This document shows positions 25,999-35,108 of a DNA stretch of 64,000 nt, piece after piece (position 1 is the stretch's first letter; every line of letters starts with the position of its first letter). Source of the stretch: Pedobacter mucosus (GTDB taxonomy: Bacteria > Bacteroidota > Bacteroidia > Sphingobacteriales > Sphingobacteriaceae); assembly GCF_022200785.1 (NCBI RefSeq), contig NZ_CP087585.1, positions 4,030,001 to 4,094,000 of the forward strand, in the 5' to 3' direction. Under the pieces are notes generated by a model that made no database searches, had not been told where the DNA came from, and saw only the letters and a program-made list of their open reading frames with translations. Position numbers and translations under genes: made by a program.

Positions 25999-27171
25999 TC
26001 AATCAGTAGTATCATTACCAACTTCTTTATCGTTTGATACAGCTGGTTTATCACTAATTAGTCTTTGCGTTGGATAAGCAAAATCAGATTTATTATCCAT
26101 TACAATTTCCATAATTTTGAAATTGATTTCCTGTTTTGTAGAAAGGTAATCATTATATGCGGTTATAGAAACAAAATAAATAACTTCGATATTTAAGGAA
26201 GAATCGCCAAAACCTTCAAAATAGGCATTTCCATCATCGCTTGTATCTTGGTGACTGCGGATATATTTTTGAATTTCTTCAACAATTTTCCTGATGGTTT
26301 GAGCATCCGTTTCATAAGTAATACCAAAAGAGAATTTAACCCTTCGAAAATTCCTCAAACTTAAATTTTCCAGCACACCATCGATCATTCCTTTATTTGG
26401 AATTGTGGCCATTGTTTTTTCTGTGGTACGAATTAATGTACTTCTAAAACCAACCTTTTCAACTGTTCCTTCTACGCCGTCAACTTTGACCAAATCGCCT
26501 ACAACAAACGGTTTATCCAAGAAGATAGTAAAGGAGCCCAAAAGATTTTCTAAACTCTCTTTGGCAGCAAGTGCAATTGCGATACCACCAATTCCTAAAC
26601 CGGTAATTAAGGTTAAAACATTAACTTCAAATACAAATCCCAAAAGCGTAAAAAACCCAATAAAAACGACAACCGTTTTAAATAATTCTTTTAAAAAAGG
26701 AACCAACTGATCATCTGATTTACTTTCTGTTAAAGATGCTTTGTACATTAAAACATGAGAAATGAAATCGATTATCCGAAGGATAATCCAGAAAATAGAT
26801 AGAATAATTAGGAACAAAAATATTCGGTCAATACATTCTCCGATGCTTACGGGAATATTATGTTTTACATTCCCAACCATTTTACGGTAATGGAAAACGG
26901 TAACTTCTAATGGATGTTTAAGTTGGTTGATAGAAAAATAAAGCGTTGAAAACAGCATAAATGTTTCTATTGGCTTTAATAACAAACCAACAAAAGTATC
27001 ATCATGAGATTGCTGAGAAAAGCCTTTAAAAAGCGTAAAGAGCAATTTACTTAATAATTTGGAAACGAGTTTTCTAAATATAAGTCCGAAAAAAAGGATA
27101 CAAATAAGCAAGCAATATGCTTTAACGGAATTACCCCAAAACATTTGCTCAAAGAAAGTGGAGTCAAACAT
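25999..27171 (-). CDS. MscS-family mechanosensitive ion channel
   Basis: The 390-residue protein has four predicted membrane segments, then the MscS pore helix and beta domain: ITGLGIGGIAIALAAKESLENLLGS (shortened), FTIFLDKPFVVGDLVKVDGVEG, VEKVGFRSTLIRT, and MATIPNKGMIDGVLENLS. The N-terminal segments make it longer than E. coli MscS (286 residues). It releases solutes on hypo-osmotic shock. It is convergent with the sigma-54 regulator. Confidence 0.92.
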   Translation of the reverse strand: MFDSTFFEQMFWGNSVKAYCLLICILFFGLIFRKLVSKLLSKLLFTLFKGFSQQSHDDTFVGLLLKPIETFMLFSTLYFSINQLKHPLEVTVFHYRKMVGNVKHNIPVSIGECIDRIFLFLIILSIFWIILRIIDFISHVLMYKASLTESKSDDQLVPFLKELFKTVVVFIGFFTLLGFVFEVNVLTLITGLGIGGIAIALAAKESLENLLGSFTIFLDKPFVVGDLVKVDGVEGTVEKVGFRSTLIRTTEKTMATIPNKGMIDGVLENLSLRNFRRVKFSFGITYETDAQTIRKIVEEIQKYIRSHQDTSDDGNAYFEGFGDSSLNIEVIYFVSITAYNDYLSTKQEINFKIMEIVMDNKSDFAYPTQRLISDKPAVSNDKEVGNDTTD

Positions 27172-27186
27172 GGCTGTAAATATAAT

Positions 27187-27223
27187 AACAAAAAAGCCTC
27201 CACGAAATGAATCGTGAAGGCTT
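27187..27223 (-). terminator. Terminator of rplS
   Basis: On the minus strand AAGCCTTCACGA pairs with TCGTGGAGGCTT (one G-U pair) around a 6-nt loop, followed by a T run. It lies 22 bp after the rplS stop and also upstream of mscS. Confidence 0.82.
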
Positions 27224-27244
27224 ATATCTTAGTAATAAAGAATA

Positions 27245-27592
27245 TTATTTTCTTAAAGATTTGATACGAGCAGCTTTACCAGTTAAAGCACGTAAATAGA
27301 ACAATTTCGCTCTACGAACTTTACCATGGCTATTTACTTCAATCTTCTCAATGTTTGGAGAATTTACAGGGAAGATACGCTCTACACCAACACCATTGCT
27401 CATTTTACGAACAGTGAAAGTTTCGTTTGCACCAGCACTGTTACGTTGAATAACAACACCCTGGTAAATTTGAACACGTTCTTTATTACCTTCGCGAATT
27501 TTATAGTGCACGCTCACTGTATCGCCAGACTTGAACGCAGGAAAATCTTTTTTCGCGATGGCCTGCTCTTCAACAAATTTTACTAAATCCAT
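27245..27592 (-). CDS. rplS: 50S ribosomal protein L19
   Basis: The 115-residue protein matches L19 throughout: [60 protein letters not shown] and [20 protein letters not shown]19 sits at the 30S-50S interface. It follows trmD by 138 bp, a longer gap than in E. coli, and may have its own promoter. A terminator lies immediately behind. Confidence 0.97.
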   Translation of the reverse strand: MDLVKFVEEQAIAKKDFPAFKSGDTVSVHYKIREGNKERVQIYQGVVIQRNSAGANETFTVRKMSNGVGVERIFPVNSPNIEKIEVNSHGKVRRAKLFYLRALTGKAARIKSLRK

Positions 27593-27730
27593 GATTTTAA
27601 GCTATTAAACCAACTTTCTTTACCTTGAAAATCGGATTGCAATACTAAGGAAATTATTTGATAAAAAAAAGTCTATTTTAATTTTTTCCACAATCTTTAT
27701 GATATCCACAATTGATTGTGTTCAATGCTG

Positions 27731-28405
27731 CTATTCTAAAAGATCTGGTCTACGGATTTTCGTTCGTTCCAAAGCCTGTTCATGGCGCCATTCGTTTACT
27801 TTTGCTTCATGCCCGCTAAGTAAAATATCAGGAACTTTATTTCCACGCCAATCTGCCGGCCGCGTATAAACTGGAGCATCTAATAAATCTCCTTGGAAAC
27901 TATCAGAAAGAGCAGATGTTTCATCATTTAGCACACCTGGAATTAAACGTACCACAGCATCAACCACAACTGCAGCGGGCAGCTCTCCTCCACTTAAAAC
28001 ATAATCACCAACGGAAATCTCTCTTGTTACAAAAATATCTCTAATGCGCTGATCTATGCCCTTATAATGACCACATAGAATGATAATGTTTTTTTTAATA
28101 GATAACTCATTAGCCGTACTCTGATTTAGCGTAACGCCATCTGGACTCATGAAGATGACTTCGTCATAATCCCTCTCTGCTTGCAATTTTTCAATACAGG
28201 CAGCAAAAGGTTCAATACTCATTACCATTCCGCTACCGCCGCCATATTGATAATCATCAACGCTTTTTTGTTTATTGGTTGCATATTCCCTTAGGTTATG
28301 CACAACAATTTCAGCAATTCCTTTTTTTTGTGCCCGTTGTAAAATGGAATGGGCAAATGGACTTTCTAATAAGGCAGGAAGAACGGTTATAATATCAAAA
28401 CGCAT
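27731..28405 (-). CDS. trmD: tRNA (guanine-N1-)-methyltransferase
   Basis: TrmD methylates G37 of tRNAs with a 3' neighbouring G, preventing +1 frameshifts. The 224-residue protein has the SPOUT trefoil-knot motifs [25 protein letters not shown] and [15 protein letters not shown]. The N-terminal [12 protein letters not shown] and C-terminal [19 protein letters not shown] segments also fit. It lies 67 bp downstream of rimM in the usual rpsP-rimM-trmD-rplS order. Confidence 0.97.
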   Translation of the reverse strand: MRFDIITVLPALLESPFAHSILQRAQKKGIAEIVVHNLREYATNKQKSVDDYQYGGGSGMVMSIEPFAACIEKLQAERDYDEVIFMSPDGVTLNQSTANELSIKKNIIILCGHYKGIDQRIRDIFVTREISVGDYVLSGGELPAAVVVDAVVRLIPGVLNDETSALSDSFQGDLLDAPVYTRPADWRGNKVPDILLSGHEAKVNEWRHEQALERTKIRRPDLLE

Positions 28406-28472
28406 GATGTAAATATAAAGTTTAGAATTGGGAGTTTGAAGTCAGCATTTGGAAGCAATAATAAATTTCAAT

Positions 28473-29000
28473 TTAGCTCTCCAAATAAATATCTAATAAT
28501 CCTTCTGGTAAATCAAGGGTCAATATCCGTTCTTCATCATCTATTTCCACAATAAAATCTTCATTTAATGGGAAAAGAATTTCAGTTTCTTTATATAAAA
28601 CTGTAGCTACAAATTGCTGTGGGTATTCGTTTACTTCCAATATTTCGCCAAGCTGTCCTAACGTTTCATCTACAGCCATAAAACCTTTCAAGTCAGTATA
28701 GAAAAACTCGCTTTCATCCCGTTCGGGTTTTTGAGTGAGCGGTAAATAAAGTTTCTTTTTTAATAAAGGCTGTGCTTTGTCGATATGATCGATATCATCA
28801 AAATAAAATAAGCCAGTTTTATTAGGATAAAGTTTAAACGTTTCTATAAAGTAAGGAACCAATTTTCCATTCATGTCAGCAAAAATGACATCCATTTCTA
28901 ATTGTTCATACTCTTCAAATTCAAAAAAGACTTGAACTTCGCCTTTTAAGCCTTTGGTTTTGGTAACGTAACCTATATAAAATGCTTCTTCCTGTTTCAT
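28473..29000 (-). CDS. rimM: Ribosome maturation factor RimM
   Basis: The 175-residue protein has an N-terminal RimM beta-barrel (YIGYVTKTKGLKGEVQVFFEF) and a C-terminal PRC-barrel domain (YTDLKGFMAVDETLGQLGEI, ILFPLNEDFIVEID, LDLPEGLLDIY). RimM assists 30S head assembly around S19. It is separated from the upstream rpsP by 188 bp that contain a repeat and a strong terminator, so it may be transcribed apart from rpsP. Confidence 0.95.
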   Translation of the reverse strand: MKQEEAFYIGYVTKTKGLKGEVQVFFEFEEYEQLEMDVIFADMNGKLVPYFIETFKLYPNKTGLFYFDDIDHIDKAQPLLKKKLYLPLTQKPERDESEFFYTDLKGFMAVDETLGQLGEILEVNEYPQQFVATVLYKETEILFPLNEDFIVEIDDEERILTLDLPEGLLDIYLES

Positions 29001-29023
29001 AACACCCCAAATTTATTGTATTG

Positions 29024-29108
29024 TCGTCATTGCGAATCTGATTCTTCATGAGATGAAGCAATCTATTTTTTTTCAGTCATGAGATTGCTTTATGACTCAA
29101 AATAACGA
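29024..29108. repeat. Palindromic spacer repeat with GAAGCAATCT / AGATTGCTT arms
   Basis: The left arm starts TCGTCATTGCGA (29024-29035) and contains GATGAAGCAATCT. The right arm contains GAGATTGCTTTATGA and ends AATAACGA (29108). The right arm inverted reads TCGTTATTTTGAG then CATAAAGCAATCT, an imperfect copy of the left arm. This is a typical dispersed spacer palindrome. Confidence 0.6.
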
Positions 29109-29130
29109 TTTGAAAAAAATTTCTTCCTTT

Positions 29131-29169
29131 AAATAAAAATAGCGTTCCGAATAATCGGAACGCTATTTT
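29131..29169 (-). terminator. Strong hairpin terminator after rpsP
   Basis: AAAATAGCGTTCCGA (29136-29150) and TCGGAACGCTATTTT (29155-29169) form a perfect 15-bp stem with a 4-nt loop. Both ends carry A/T runs, so it could act in either direction. It lies 20 bp after the rpsP stop and should separate rpsP from rimM. Confidence 0.88.
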
Positions 29170-29188
29170 ATGTTGGTAATAAAGTTGA

Positions 29189-29746
29189 TTACTCAGCTTT
29201 ATCGTCAGCAGGAGTTTCTGCAGTTGCTTCAGCTTCAACAGCTGGAGTTTCTTCAGTAACTTCTTCTTCAACAACTTCTTCTGCAACTGGTGCATTTTTA
29301 GCTGCGATTGCTGCCGCTCTATCATCATTTTTCTTAGCTTCTGCCACTAATGCATTTTTACGTACATCAGCTTTTGAAGTAGCCAAACCTTCTGTTTTAC
29401 CAGAGATTTTGCCAGACTTAGCATCTAACCAAGCAGTAAATTTCTCATCTGCTTGCTCTTGAGTTAAAGCACCTTTTTTAACACCACCTTCTAAGTGTTT
29501 TTTGTATAAAACACCTTTGTAAGATAGGATAGCACGAGCGGTATCAGTTGGTTGTGCACCACTGTTAATCCATGCCAAAGTTTTTTCGAAGTTAATTTCG
29601 ATGGTTGCAGGATTGGTGTTTGGGTTGTAAGAACCTAAACGCTCAATAAATTTACCATCACGTGGAGAGCGAGAATCCGCTACCACAACGTGGAAAAAAG
29701 GTTTCCCTTTTTTACCAAATCTTTGCAATCTGATTTTAGTTGCCAT
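29189..29746 (-). CDS. rpsP: 30S ribosomal protein S16 with long C-terminal extension
   Basis: Residues 1-85 match S16 ([78 protein letters not shown]). The protein continues to 185 residues, about twice the usual length. The added tail has a Lys/Ala-rich helical part and a Glu/Ala-rich acidic end ([20 protein letters not shown]). Extended S16 proteins are common in Bacteroidota; the tail's role is unknown. It heads the rpsP-rimM-trmD-rplS locus. Confidence 0.95.
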   Translation of the reverse strand: MATKIRLQRFGKKGKPFFHVVVADSRSPRDGKFIERLGSYNPNTNPATIEINFEKTLAWINSGAQPTDTARAILSYKGVLYKKHLEGGVKKGALTQEQADEKFTAWLDAKSGKISGKTEGLATSKADVRKNALVAEAKKNDDRAAAIAAKNAPVAEEVVEEEVTEETPAVEAEATAETPADDKAE

Positions 29747-29802
29747 TTTCTTTTGTATTTATGTATTCAACATAGTTCCCGGAGCTTCATGCTGCGGGGC
29801 TG

Positions 29803-29810
29803 CAAAGATA
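29803..29810 (-). promoter_or_regulatory. Candidate -7 promoter element for rpsP
   Basis: On the minus strand this reads TATCTTTG, an exact TAnnTTTG match, 56 bp upstream of the rpsP ATG. A GC-rich leader follows (GCAGCCCCGCAGCATG and then CTCCGGG) that could fold weakly. Confidence 0.45.
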
Positions 29811-29890
29811 ACTAAAATACTGTAAATTAAAAACATAGTTTAATTTCTTTGTTTTCTGGATATTTGAGCCAAAATATTTGCCGATACAAT

Positions 29891-30412
29891 ATGGAAAGAA
29901 TTGCGATTGATATGGACGAGGTAATTGCCGATGCCATTGGAAAATTTATTAAACTTTATAATCGAGATTTTGATACGCCTTTAGATTTAAAAATTGATGC
30001 AGGCAATGAAGTTTTTCATCATGTGCCTCAAGATGTAAACCAAAAATGGTTCGAATATATTAATGAACCTGGCTTTTTTCGTGATTTAGAAGTGATTGCA
30101 GATAGCCAACGTGTAATAAAAGCTTTGCAAGAAAAATATGATGTTTACATTGTTTCTGCAGCAATGGAATTTAGAAATTCGTTAATTGATAAATATGATT
30201 GGCTTGCGGAGCACTTTCCTTTTATCGATTGGCAACACATTATGTTTTGCGGAAATAAAATTGTTGAAGCTGATATTTTAATCGACGATCGCACTAAAAA
30301 CTTTGTCAATTTTAAGGGTAGAACTTTATTATATACTTCTCCACATAATTTACTAATAACAGAGTATGAAAGGGTAAATACCTGGGAAGAAGTAGCTGGA
30401 TTACTCCTTTAA
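29891..30412 (+). CDS. HAD-family 5'(3')-deoxyribonucleotidase (NT5C type)
   Basis: The 173-residue protein starts at ATG 29891 (MERIAIDMDEVIADAIGKF). An open frame extends 14 codons further upstream, but the HAD motif I is correctly placed only from this start. DMDEV holds the nucleophile and acid/base aspartates, VYIVSAAMEF is motif II, and ADILIDDRTKNF is motif IV. NT5C enzymes dephosphorylate (deoxy)nucleoside monophosphates and limit dNTP pools. It is a single plus-strand gene between minus-strand operons. Confidence 0.88.
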   Translation: MERIAIDMDEVIADAIGKFIKLYNRDFDTPLDLKIDAGNEVFHHVPQDVNQKWFEYINEPGFFRDLEVIADSQRVIKALQEKYDVYIVSAAMEFRNSLIDKYDWLAEHFPFIDWQHIMFCGNKIVEADILIDDRTKNFVNFKGRTLLYTSPHNLLITEYERVNTWEEVAGLLL

Positions 30413-30526
30413 CTATATTTCGAAAGTTTATTAAAAATCTCTAGTCTCTTTTAAATCTTTTAATAATTAAACTTAATAAAAGATTTAAAAATGGCTTGAG
30501 GAGTAACTGCACGCTCCGATTGATAA

Positions 30527-30913
30527 TCAATTCAACTTATATGGTGCGATAAGCATAAATTCAGGAATATCGACATCAAATTCTGATTCATCGATTAAAC
30601 GTTTCATCAAATATGCGCCCCTCATGCTTCCAATGTCAGTTTTAAGGTTACATCCAGATACATAAACATGAGTTTCTCCAGGTTTAATAATTGGCTGAAC
30701 ACCAACAACACCTTCGCCTTCAACTTCCCTTCTACTACTATTTGAATCAAAAATAAACCATTGCCTACGAAGTAATTGTACTTCATAATCAGAAAGATTA
30801 GATATTTCTACGCGATAAGCAAACATAAAATGCTCATTAGCAGGATTTGAATATTCTGGCTGATAAATGGTTTCTATCGAAACCTTAACACCATCTGTAA
30901 TTGCTGTAACCAT
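30527..30913 (-). CDS. apaG: ApaG family protein
   Basis: The 128-residue protein is an ApaG fibronectin-III-like fold with VSIETIYQPEYSNP, HFMFAYRVEISN, VQLLRRQWFIFDSN, the Gly-rich GEGVVGVQPIIKPGETHVYVSG (split here) and GSMRGAYLM. ApaG was first linked to cobalt resistance and Mg efflux; the biochemical role is not clear. It lies 35 bp downstream of dusB, so they may share a transcript. Confidence 0.92.
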   Translation of the reverse strand: MVTAITDGVKVSIETIYQPEYSNPANEHFMFAYRVEISNLSDYEVQLLRRQWFIFDSNSSRREVEGEGVVGVQPIIKPGETHVYVSGCNLKTDIGSMRGAYLMKRLIDESEFDVDIPEFMLIAPYKLN

Positions 30914-30948
30914 GATACTAAACGAATATATTTAATTGTTTACAATAA

Positions 30949-31956
30949 TCAAGCCAGTACATTAGCAGGATCGTAGCTAGAGAATTTTTCTGCCACTTCT
31001 TCCAGAATGCTGTAAATGTTATTAATATCAGATTCTGACACTAAACGCATTCGGTAAGGTTTAAAATCAGGCAAACCTTTAAAATAATTTGCATAGTGAC
31101 GACGCATTTCGAAAATTCCTGTTTTCGGACCTTTCCACTCAAGCGATTTATCTAAATGTGTTTTGCAAACGTTTATTCTTTCTTCAATGGTTGGTCCGGC
31201 CAAATGTTCGCCCGTTTTAAAAAAATGTTTTATTTCGCGGAAAATCCATGGATAACCAATTGCAGCTCGGCCAATCATAATGCCATCAACCTCATATTCC
31301 ATACGCCAGTTGGCCGCTTTTTCCGGACTATCAATATCTCCGTTGCCAAAAATTGGAATTTTAATCCGTGGATTGCGTTTAATTTCACGAATTAGTGACC
31401 AATCTGCGCTGCCTTTATAAAGTTGCGCTCTTGTTCTTCCATGTATCGTTAACGCTTGGATTCCAACATCTTGAAGGCGTTCGGCAACTTCATAAACATT
31501 TTTACTGTCATCATCCCATCCTAAACGGGTTTTCACAGTAACTGGAAGGTGTGTGGCTTTTACAACGGCTTCCGTCATCTTTACCATTTTATCGATATCG
31601 CGAAGCAAACTAGAGCCTGCACCTTTGCAAACCACATTTTTTACCGGACAACCATAATTTATGTCTACTAAATCTGGTCCGGCCTGAGAAGCAATTTCTG
31701 AAGCTTCACGCATGTGCTCAATATCGCCGCCAAAAATCTGAATCCCGATAGGACGTTCATATTCAAAAATATCAAGTTTTTTAATGCTTTTTGCCGCATC
31801 GCGGATCAAACCCTCAGAAGAAATAAATTCGGTATACATTAAATCAGCGCCATTTTGTTTACATACAAAACGGAACGGTGGATCACTCACATCCTCCATA
31901 GGAGCAAGCAATAATGGGAACGCTCCTAAATCTATATTTCCTATCTTAACAGACAT
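30949..31956 (-). CDS. dusB: tRNA-dihydrouridine synthase (DusB type)
   Basis: The 335-residue FMN enzyme reduces uridine to dihydrouridine in tRNA D-loops. Visible are the TIM-barrel start PLLLAPMEDVSDPPFR, DINYGCPVKNVVCKGAGSSLL with the proton-donor Cys before KGAG, VTVKTRLGWDDD, LTIHGRTRAQLYKGSADW and IFGNGDIDSPE with GIMIGRAAIGYPW. Length and motifs fit DusB. Divergent from the CPBP gene. Confidence 0.95.
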   Translation of the reverse strand: MSVKIGNIDLGAFPLLLAPMEDVSDPPFRFVCKQNGADLMYTEFISSEGLIRDAAKSIKKLDIFEYERPIGIQIFGGDIEHMREASEIASQAGPDLVDINYGCPVKNVVCKGAGSSLLRDIDKMVKMTEAVVKATHLPVTVKTRLGWDDDSKNVYEVAERLQDVGIQALTIHGRTRAQLYKGSADWSLIREIKRNPRIKIPIFGNGDIDSPEKAANWRMEYEVDGIMIGRAAIGYPWIFREIKHFFKTGEHLAGPTIEERINVCKTHLDKSLEWKGPKTGIFEMRRHYANYFKGLPDFKPYRMRLVSESDINNIYSILEEVAEKFSSYDPANVLA

Positions 31957-31999
31957 TTTCTATCTTCAACGATTAATAAAACACACAAAGGTACAAATA

Positions 32000-32926
32000 A
32001 TGAATTTTGTTACACCTAACAAGGAAGAAATCAATCCTTTCTTACAAATACTTTTACTTTTTTGTTACGCTCTGGTAGGCGCTACTGTATTTTTAATTTT
32101 GGGCGTAGGGATAGTTTTTGCCATGTACGGCCCGGGTTTAATGAGTAATATTGACTTGCTTTTAGCAGGTGATATAAAATATATTGCTGGCTTTAAAGTA
32201 ATTCAAATCCTAAGTTCTATCGGAACATTTATTCTTCCTGCAATATTTTTAGCCGTTACCGAAAGGAAAAAAGTAACGCAATTTTATGGATTTGCAAAAC
32301 CTAAAATATTTTTATTAGCTATCGTAGTTGCCATTATGATTACAAGCATGCCATTTATGGAATGGTCTGCGGTTTGGAATCAAAAAATGATCTTGCCTAA
32401 TTTCTTAAAAGGTTTAGAACGTTGGATGAAAGAAAAAGAAGATGCTGCTATGCAAATGACGATTGCTTTAATTACCGTTCGTAACCATTGGGATTTTGTT
32501 GTCAATCTAATCATGATTGCCGTTTTACCAGCCATTGGCGAAGAGTTATTTTTTAGGGCTGGGCTGCAAGGATCTTTAAAAAAGATGTTTGGTAATCCAC
32601 ATTTAGCCATTTGGATCGCGGCAATAATTTTTAGCGCCATACATATGCAGTTTTATGGGTTTTTACCGAGAATGTTGCTGGGTGCTGGTTTTGGCTATTT
32701 ATACTATTACAGTGGAAGCATTTGGTATGCCATGCTCGCTCATTTTATTAATAACGCTTATGCTGTATGTGCTGCACTTTATATGCAGGTTCATCACATG
32801 CCGTTAGATAATGCGGATGAACCAATTGGCTTTCCTTGGTATGGCTATTTAATTAGTGCAATAATTACCATAACTTTGTTTAAATATTTTAAAGATCAGG
32901 CAGAACGTGGAAGAAAATTGGATTAA
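32000..32926 (+). CDS. CPBP-family intramembrane metalloprotease (CAAX/Abi type)
   Basis: Translation from ATG 32000 gives 308 residues (MNFVTPNKEEINPFLQILLL). The frame is open 72 codons further upstream, but that part lies antisense to dusB and is rejected. Around eight membrane segments are predicted. The family motifs are EELFFRAG (E181, E182, R186), FSAIHMQFYGFLPR and HFINNA. Related eukaryotic Rce1 enzymes cut CAAX prenyl proteins; bacterial members act in bacteriocin immunity, signalling or unknown processes. The 3' end overlaps the DUF2007 gene by 20 bp. Confidence 0.87.
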   Translation: MNFVTPNKEEINPFLQILLLFCYALVGATVFLILGVGIVFAMYGPGLMSNIDLLLAGDIKYIAGFKVIQILSSIGTFILPAIFLAVTERKKVTQFYGFAKPKIFLLAIVVAIMITSMPFMEWSAVWNQKMILPNFLKGLERWMKEKEDAAMQMTIALITVRNHWDFVVNLIMIAVLPAIGEELFFRAGLQGSLKKMFGNPHLAIWIAAIIFSAIHMQFYGFLPRMLLGAGFGYLYYYSGSIWYAMLAHFINNAYAVCAALYMQVHHMPLDNADEPIGFPWYGYLISAIITITLFKYFKDQAERGRKLD

Positions 32927-33113
32927 AGTTTATACAACAGGTGATGCATTCGCCGCAGAAGTACTAAAACAAGGACTAACAGAAGTAGGAATTCCTGCTG
33001 TTACCATAAATAAACAACTTGCGGCTTATAACTTTGGAGAAATTAATGTGCTGGTAAATAAAGTGGATTTTGATAAAGCGATTGAATATATCGTTCAAAA
33101 TGAAATTGAATAA
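32907..33113 (+). CDS. DUF2007 family small protein
   Basis: The 68-residue protein starts with GTG at 32907 (reading MEENWIKVYTTGDAFAAEV), overlapping the CPBP gene by 20 bp. No ATG lies near the family N-terminus, so GTG is the best start. It matches DUF2007 (a putative signal-transducing, PII-like fold) with VLKQGLTEVGIPAVTINKQ and NVLVNKVDFDKAIEYI. Function unknown; coupling to the CPBP protease and cdsA suggests membrane-related work, which is inference. Confidence 0.85.
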   Translation: MEENWIKVYTTGDAFAAEVLKQGLTEVGIPAVTINKQLAAYNFGEINVLVNKVDFDKAIEYIVQNEIE

Positions 33114-33161
33114 TTAAGCTTAACAAACCAAATTTCTTAACCATTTTACGGTCAATCTTAA

Positions 33162-33971
33162 ATGAAAACCAGAGCAATAACAGCTTTCTTTTTTACCATC
33201 GTAATGCTTGGGTCTATCTTTTTAGGAAGCTATGTATTCTCTGCATTCTACCTGCTATTAAGTGTTTTAGCGCTCTTTGAATTTTATAAACTGATTAAAA
33301 ATTCTGGTATTCGCCCACATCGAAATATTGGAATAGCCGCTGGTTCACTAATCTTTTTGATGGCCGCTGGATTACATTATCTACAATATGATGTTAAATA
33401 TCTTTTGCTTTGCATCCCATTAATTTTCTCCGTATTTATTGCAGAATTATATAAGAAAAACAAAATCCCCTTCGCCAATATATCATATACTTTCGTTGGC
33501 TTTGTATATGTAACTATTCCATTTTGCTTTTTTCATGCACTTGCCTTTTTAAAAGATTGGCACAATTATAACTTTCACTTTCCTTTAGCCTTTTTATTGA
33601 TGCTTTGGGCAAACGACACTGGTGCTTATCTTTTTGGGGTAAAATATGGAAAGCGAAAACTTTTCGAACGCCACTCGCCAAAAAAAAGTTGGGAAGGTTT
33701 TTTTGGTGGAATGTTCACTAGCGCTCTCGTAGCTTATGGTTTATCATTCTTATTCAAAGAAAATACCCCAATTGTATGGATTGGAATGGCCATTTTAATC
33801 GCTAGTTTCGGAACACTTGGCGATCTTGTAGAATCTATGTTGAAACGCAGTTTAGATACAAAAGATAGTGGCGGATTATTACCAGGACATGGCGGTCTGC
33901 TCGACCGATTTGATGGTTTACTTCTTGCAGCTCCGGTAGTTTATGCTTATCTCTATTTGATTCTATACTAA
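33162..33971 (+). CDS. cdsA: Phosphatidate cytidylyltransferase
   Basis: CdsA makes CDP-diacylglycerol from phosphatidate and CTP in the inner membrane, the branch point to phosphatidylethanolamine and phosphatidylglycerol. The 269-residue protein has about seven membrane segments and the family signature spread over SPKKSWEGFFGGM, GDLVESMLKRSLDTKDSG and LLPGHGGLLDRFDGLL. Length is normal. It lies 48 bp after the DUF2007 gene, probably in one transcript with the CPBP gene. Confidence 0.95.
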   Translation: MKTRAITAFFFTIVMLGSIFLGSYVFSAFYLLLSVLALFEFYKLIKNSGIRPHRNIGIAAGSLIFLMAAGLHYLQYDVKYLLLCIPLIFSVFIAELYKKNKIPFANISYTFVGFVYVTIPFCFFHALAFLKDWHNYNFHFPLAFLLMLWANDTGAYLFGVKYGKRKLFERHSPKKSWEGFFGGMFTSALVAYGLSFLFKENTPIVWIGMAILIASFGTLGDLVESMLKRSLDTKDSGGLLPGHGGLLDRFDGLLLAAPVVYAYLYLILY

Positions 33972-34124
33972 GCTTTATATGTTATTCTGATTCAGCAAGA
34001 AGAAATTTTTTAAAGCATAGCAAAATCTAATAGTGATCCTTAACAAGAATTAATATCGAAATTTCATTACGACTGATTTAACTTAACTCAGCTTATTTCA
34101 ATACTAATTGCTTAAAAAAAGGTT

Positions 34125-35108
34125 CTAAAACGAAAGTATGTCAATTAATTTTAACCAGGTTGAACTTACTTTCTCTGCATCGATATGTTTAATGGCATGA
34201 TCGAATGGGGTAAATACAATTTCACGATTAATTTGTCCAACCATCTTTCCGTTTTCGCCATTTAATAATCCTTCAACCGCCGAAACACCAAGTCTGCTTG
34301 CTAACACCCGATCCATACAAGTTGGTTTTCCTCCTCTTTGAATATGGCCTAAAACAGAAATTTTAGTGTCGTACTGTGGATATTTCTCTTGTAAAATTTC
34401 TCCTACTGCGAAAGCACCACCTGCATCATCACCTTCGGCAACAATTATAATTTTAGATGATTTGTCCTTGCGGCTATGTTCTAATTTATGCAAAATATCT
34501 TCTACGCTCATGTTGGCTTCTGGGATTAAAATCGCTTCAGCACCAACTCCAATTCCACTTCGCAGGGCGATAAGGCCAGAATCTCGACCCATAACTTCAA
34601 CAATAAAAAGCCTATCATGAGATTCTGCAGTATCTCTAATCTTATCTACCGCATCAATAACGGTGTTAATTGCAGAGTCGTAACCAATGGTAAAATCTGT
34701 TCCCGCAAGGTCATTATCAATTGTGCCGGGTAAACCAATTATAGGAAAATCATGCTCTTTCGCAAAAACATTTGCACCGGTAAAAGTTCCATCACCACCG
34801 ATAACAACTAACGCATCAATACCGCCGTTTTTTAAATTTTGATAAGCCGTTTTTCTTCCTTCAACCGTTCTAAAAGCTTCACTGCGAGCAGTTTTTAATA
34901 TCGTGCCACCACGTTGAATTATATTTGCAACAGATTTACGATCCATCGGAATAAAATCATTGTTAATTAAACCCTCATAACCACGAATAAATCCAGTAAC
35001 CTCAATATCATAGTAAATAGAAGCCCTAACAACGGCCCTAATTGCAGCATTCATCCCCGGCGAATCGCCACCAGAGGTTAAAACGCCAATGTTTTTTATC
35101 TTATTCAT
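34125..35108 (-). CDS. pfkA: ATP-dependent 6-phosphofructokinase
   Basis: PfkA phosphorylates fructose-6-phosphate, the committed step of glycolysis. From ATG 35108 the protein has 327 residues (MNKIKNIGVLTSGGDSPGMN), aligning with E. coli PfkA; an ATG six codons earlier (35126) also exists. Motifs are GGDGTFTGA (ATP), GLPGTIDNDLAGTDFTIGYD (catalytic Asp), VEVMGRDSGLIAL, and SVLGHIQRGGKPTCMDR. The start overlaps the dsbD stop by 8 bp, so translation is coupled. Confidence 0.96.
   Translation of the reverse strand: MNKIKNIGVLTSGGDSPGMNAAIRAVVRASIYYDIEVTGFIRGYEGLINNDFIPMDRKSVANIIQRGGTILKTARSEAFRTVEGRKTAYQNLKNGGIDALVVIGGDGTFTGANVFAKEHDFPIIGLPGTIDNDLAGTDFTIGYDSAINTVIDAVDKIRDTAESHDRLFIVEVMGRDSGLIALRSGIGVGAEAILIPEANMSVEDILHKLEHSRKDKSSKIIIVAEGDDAGGAFAVGEILQEKYPQYDTKISVLGHIQRGGKPTCMDRVLASRLGVSAVEGLLNGENGKMVGQINREIVFTPFDHAIKHIDAEKVSSTWLKLIDILSF

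Noticed and set aside
29849..29890. Upstream extension of the deoxynucleotidase to 29849
   Set aside because: The HAD motif must lie near the N-terminus, as it does from ATG 29891.
31784..31999. Upstream extension of the CPBP protease to 31784
   Set aside because: The extra 72 codons are antisense to the dusB N-terminus and unlike any CPBP N-terminus; ATG 32000 places the first membrane segment correctly.
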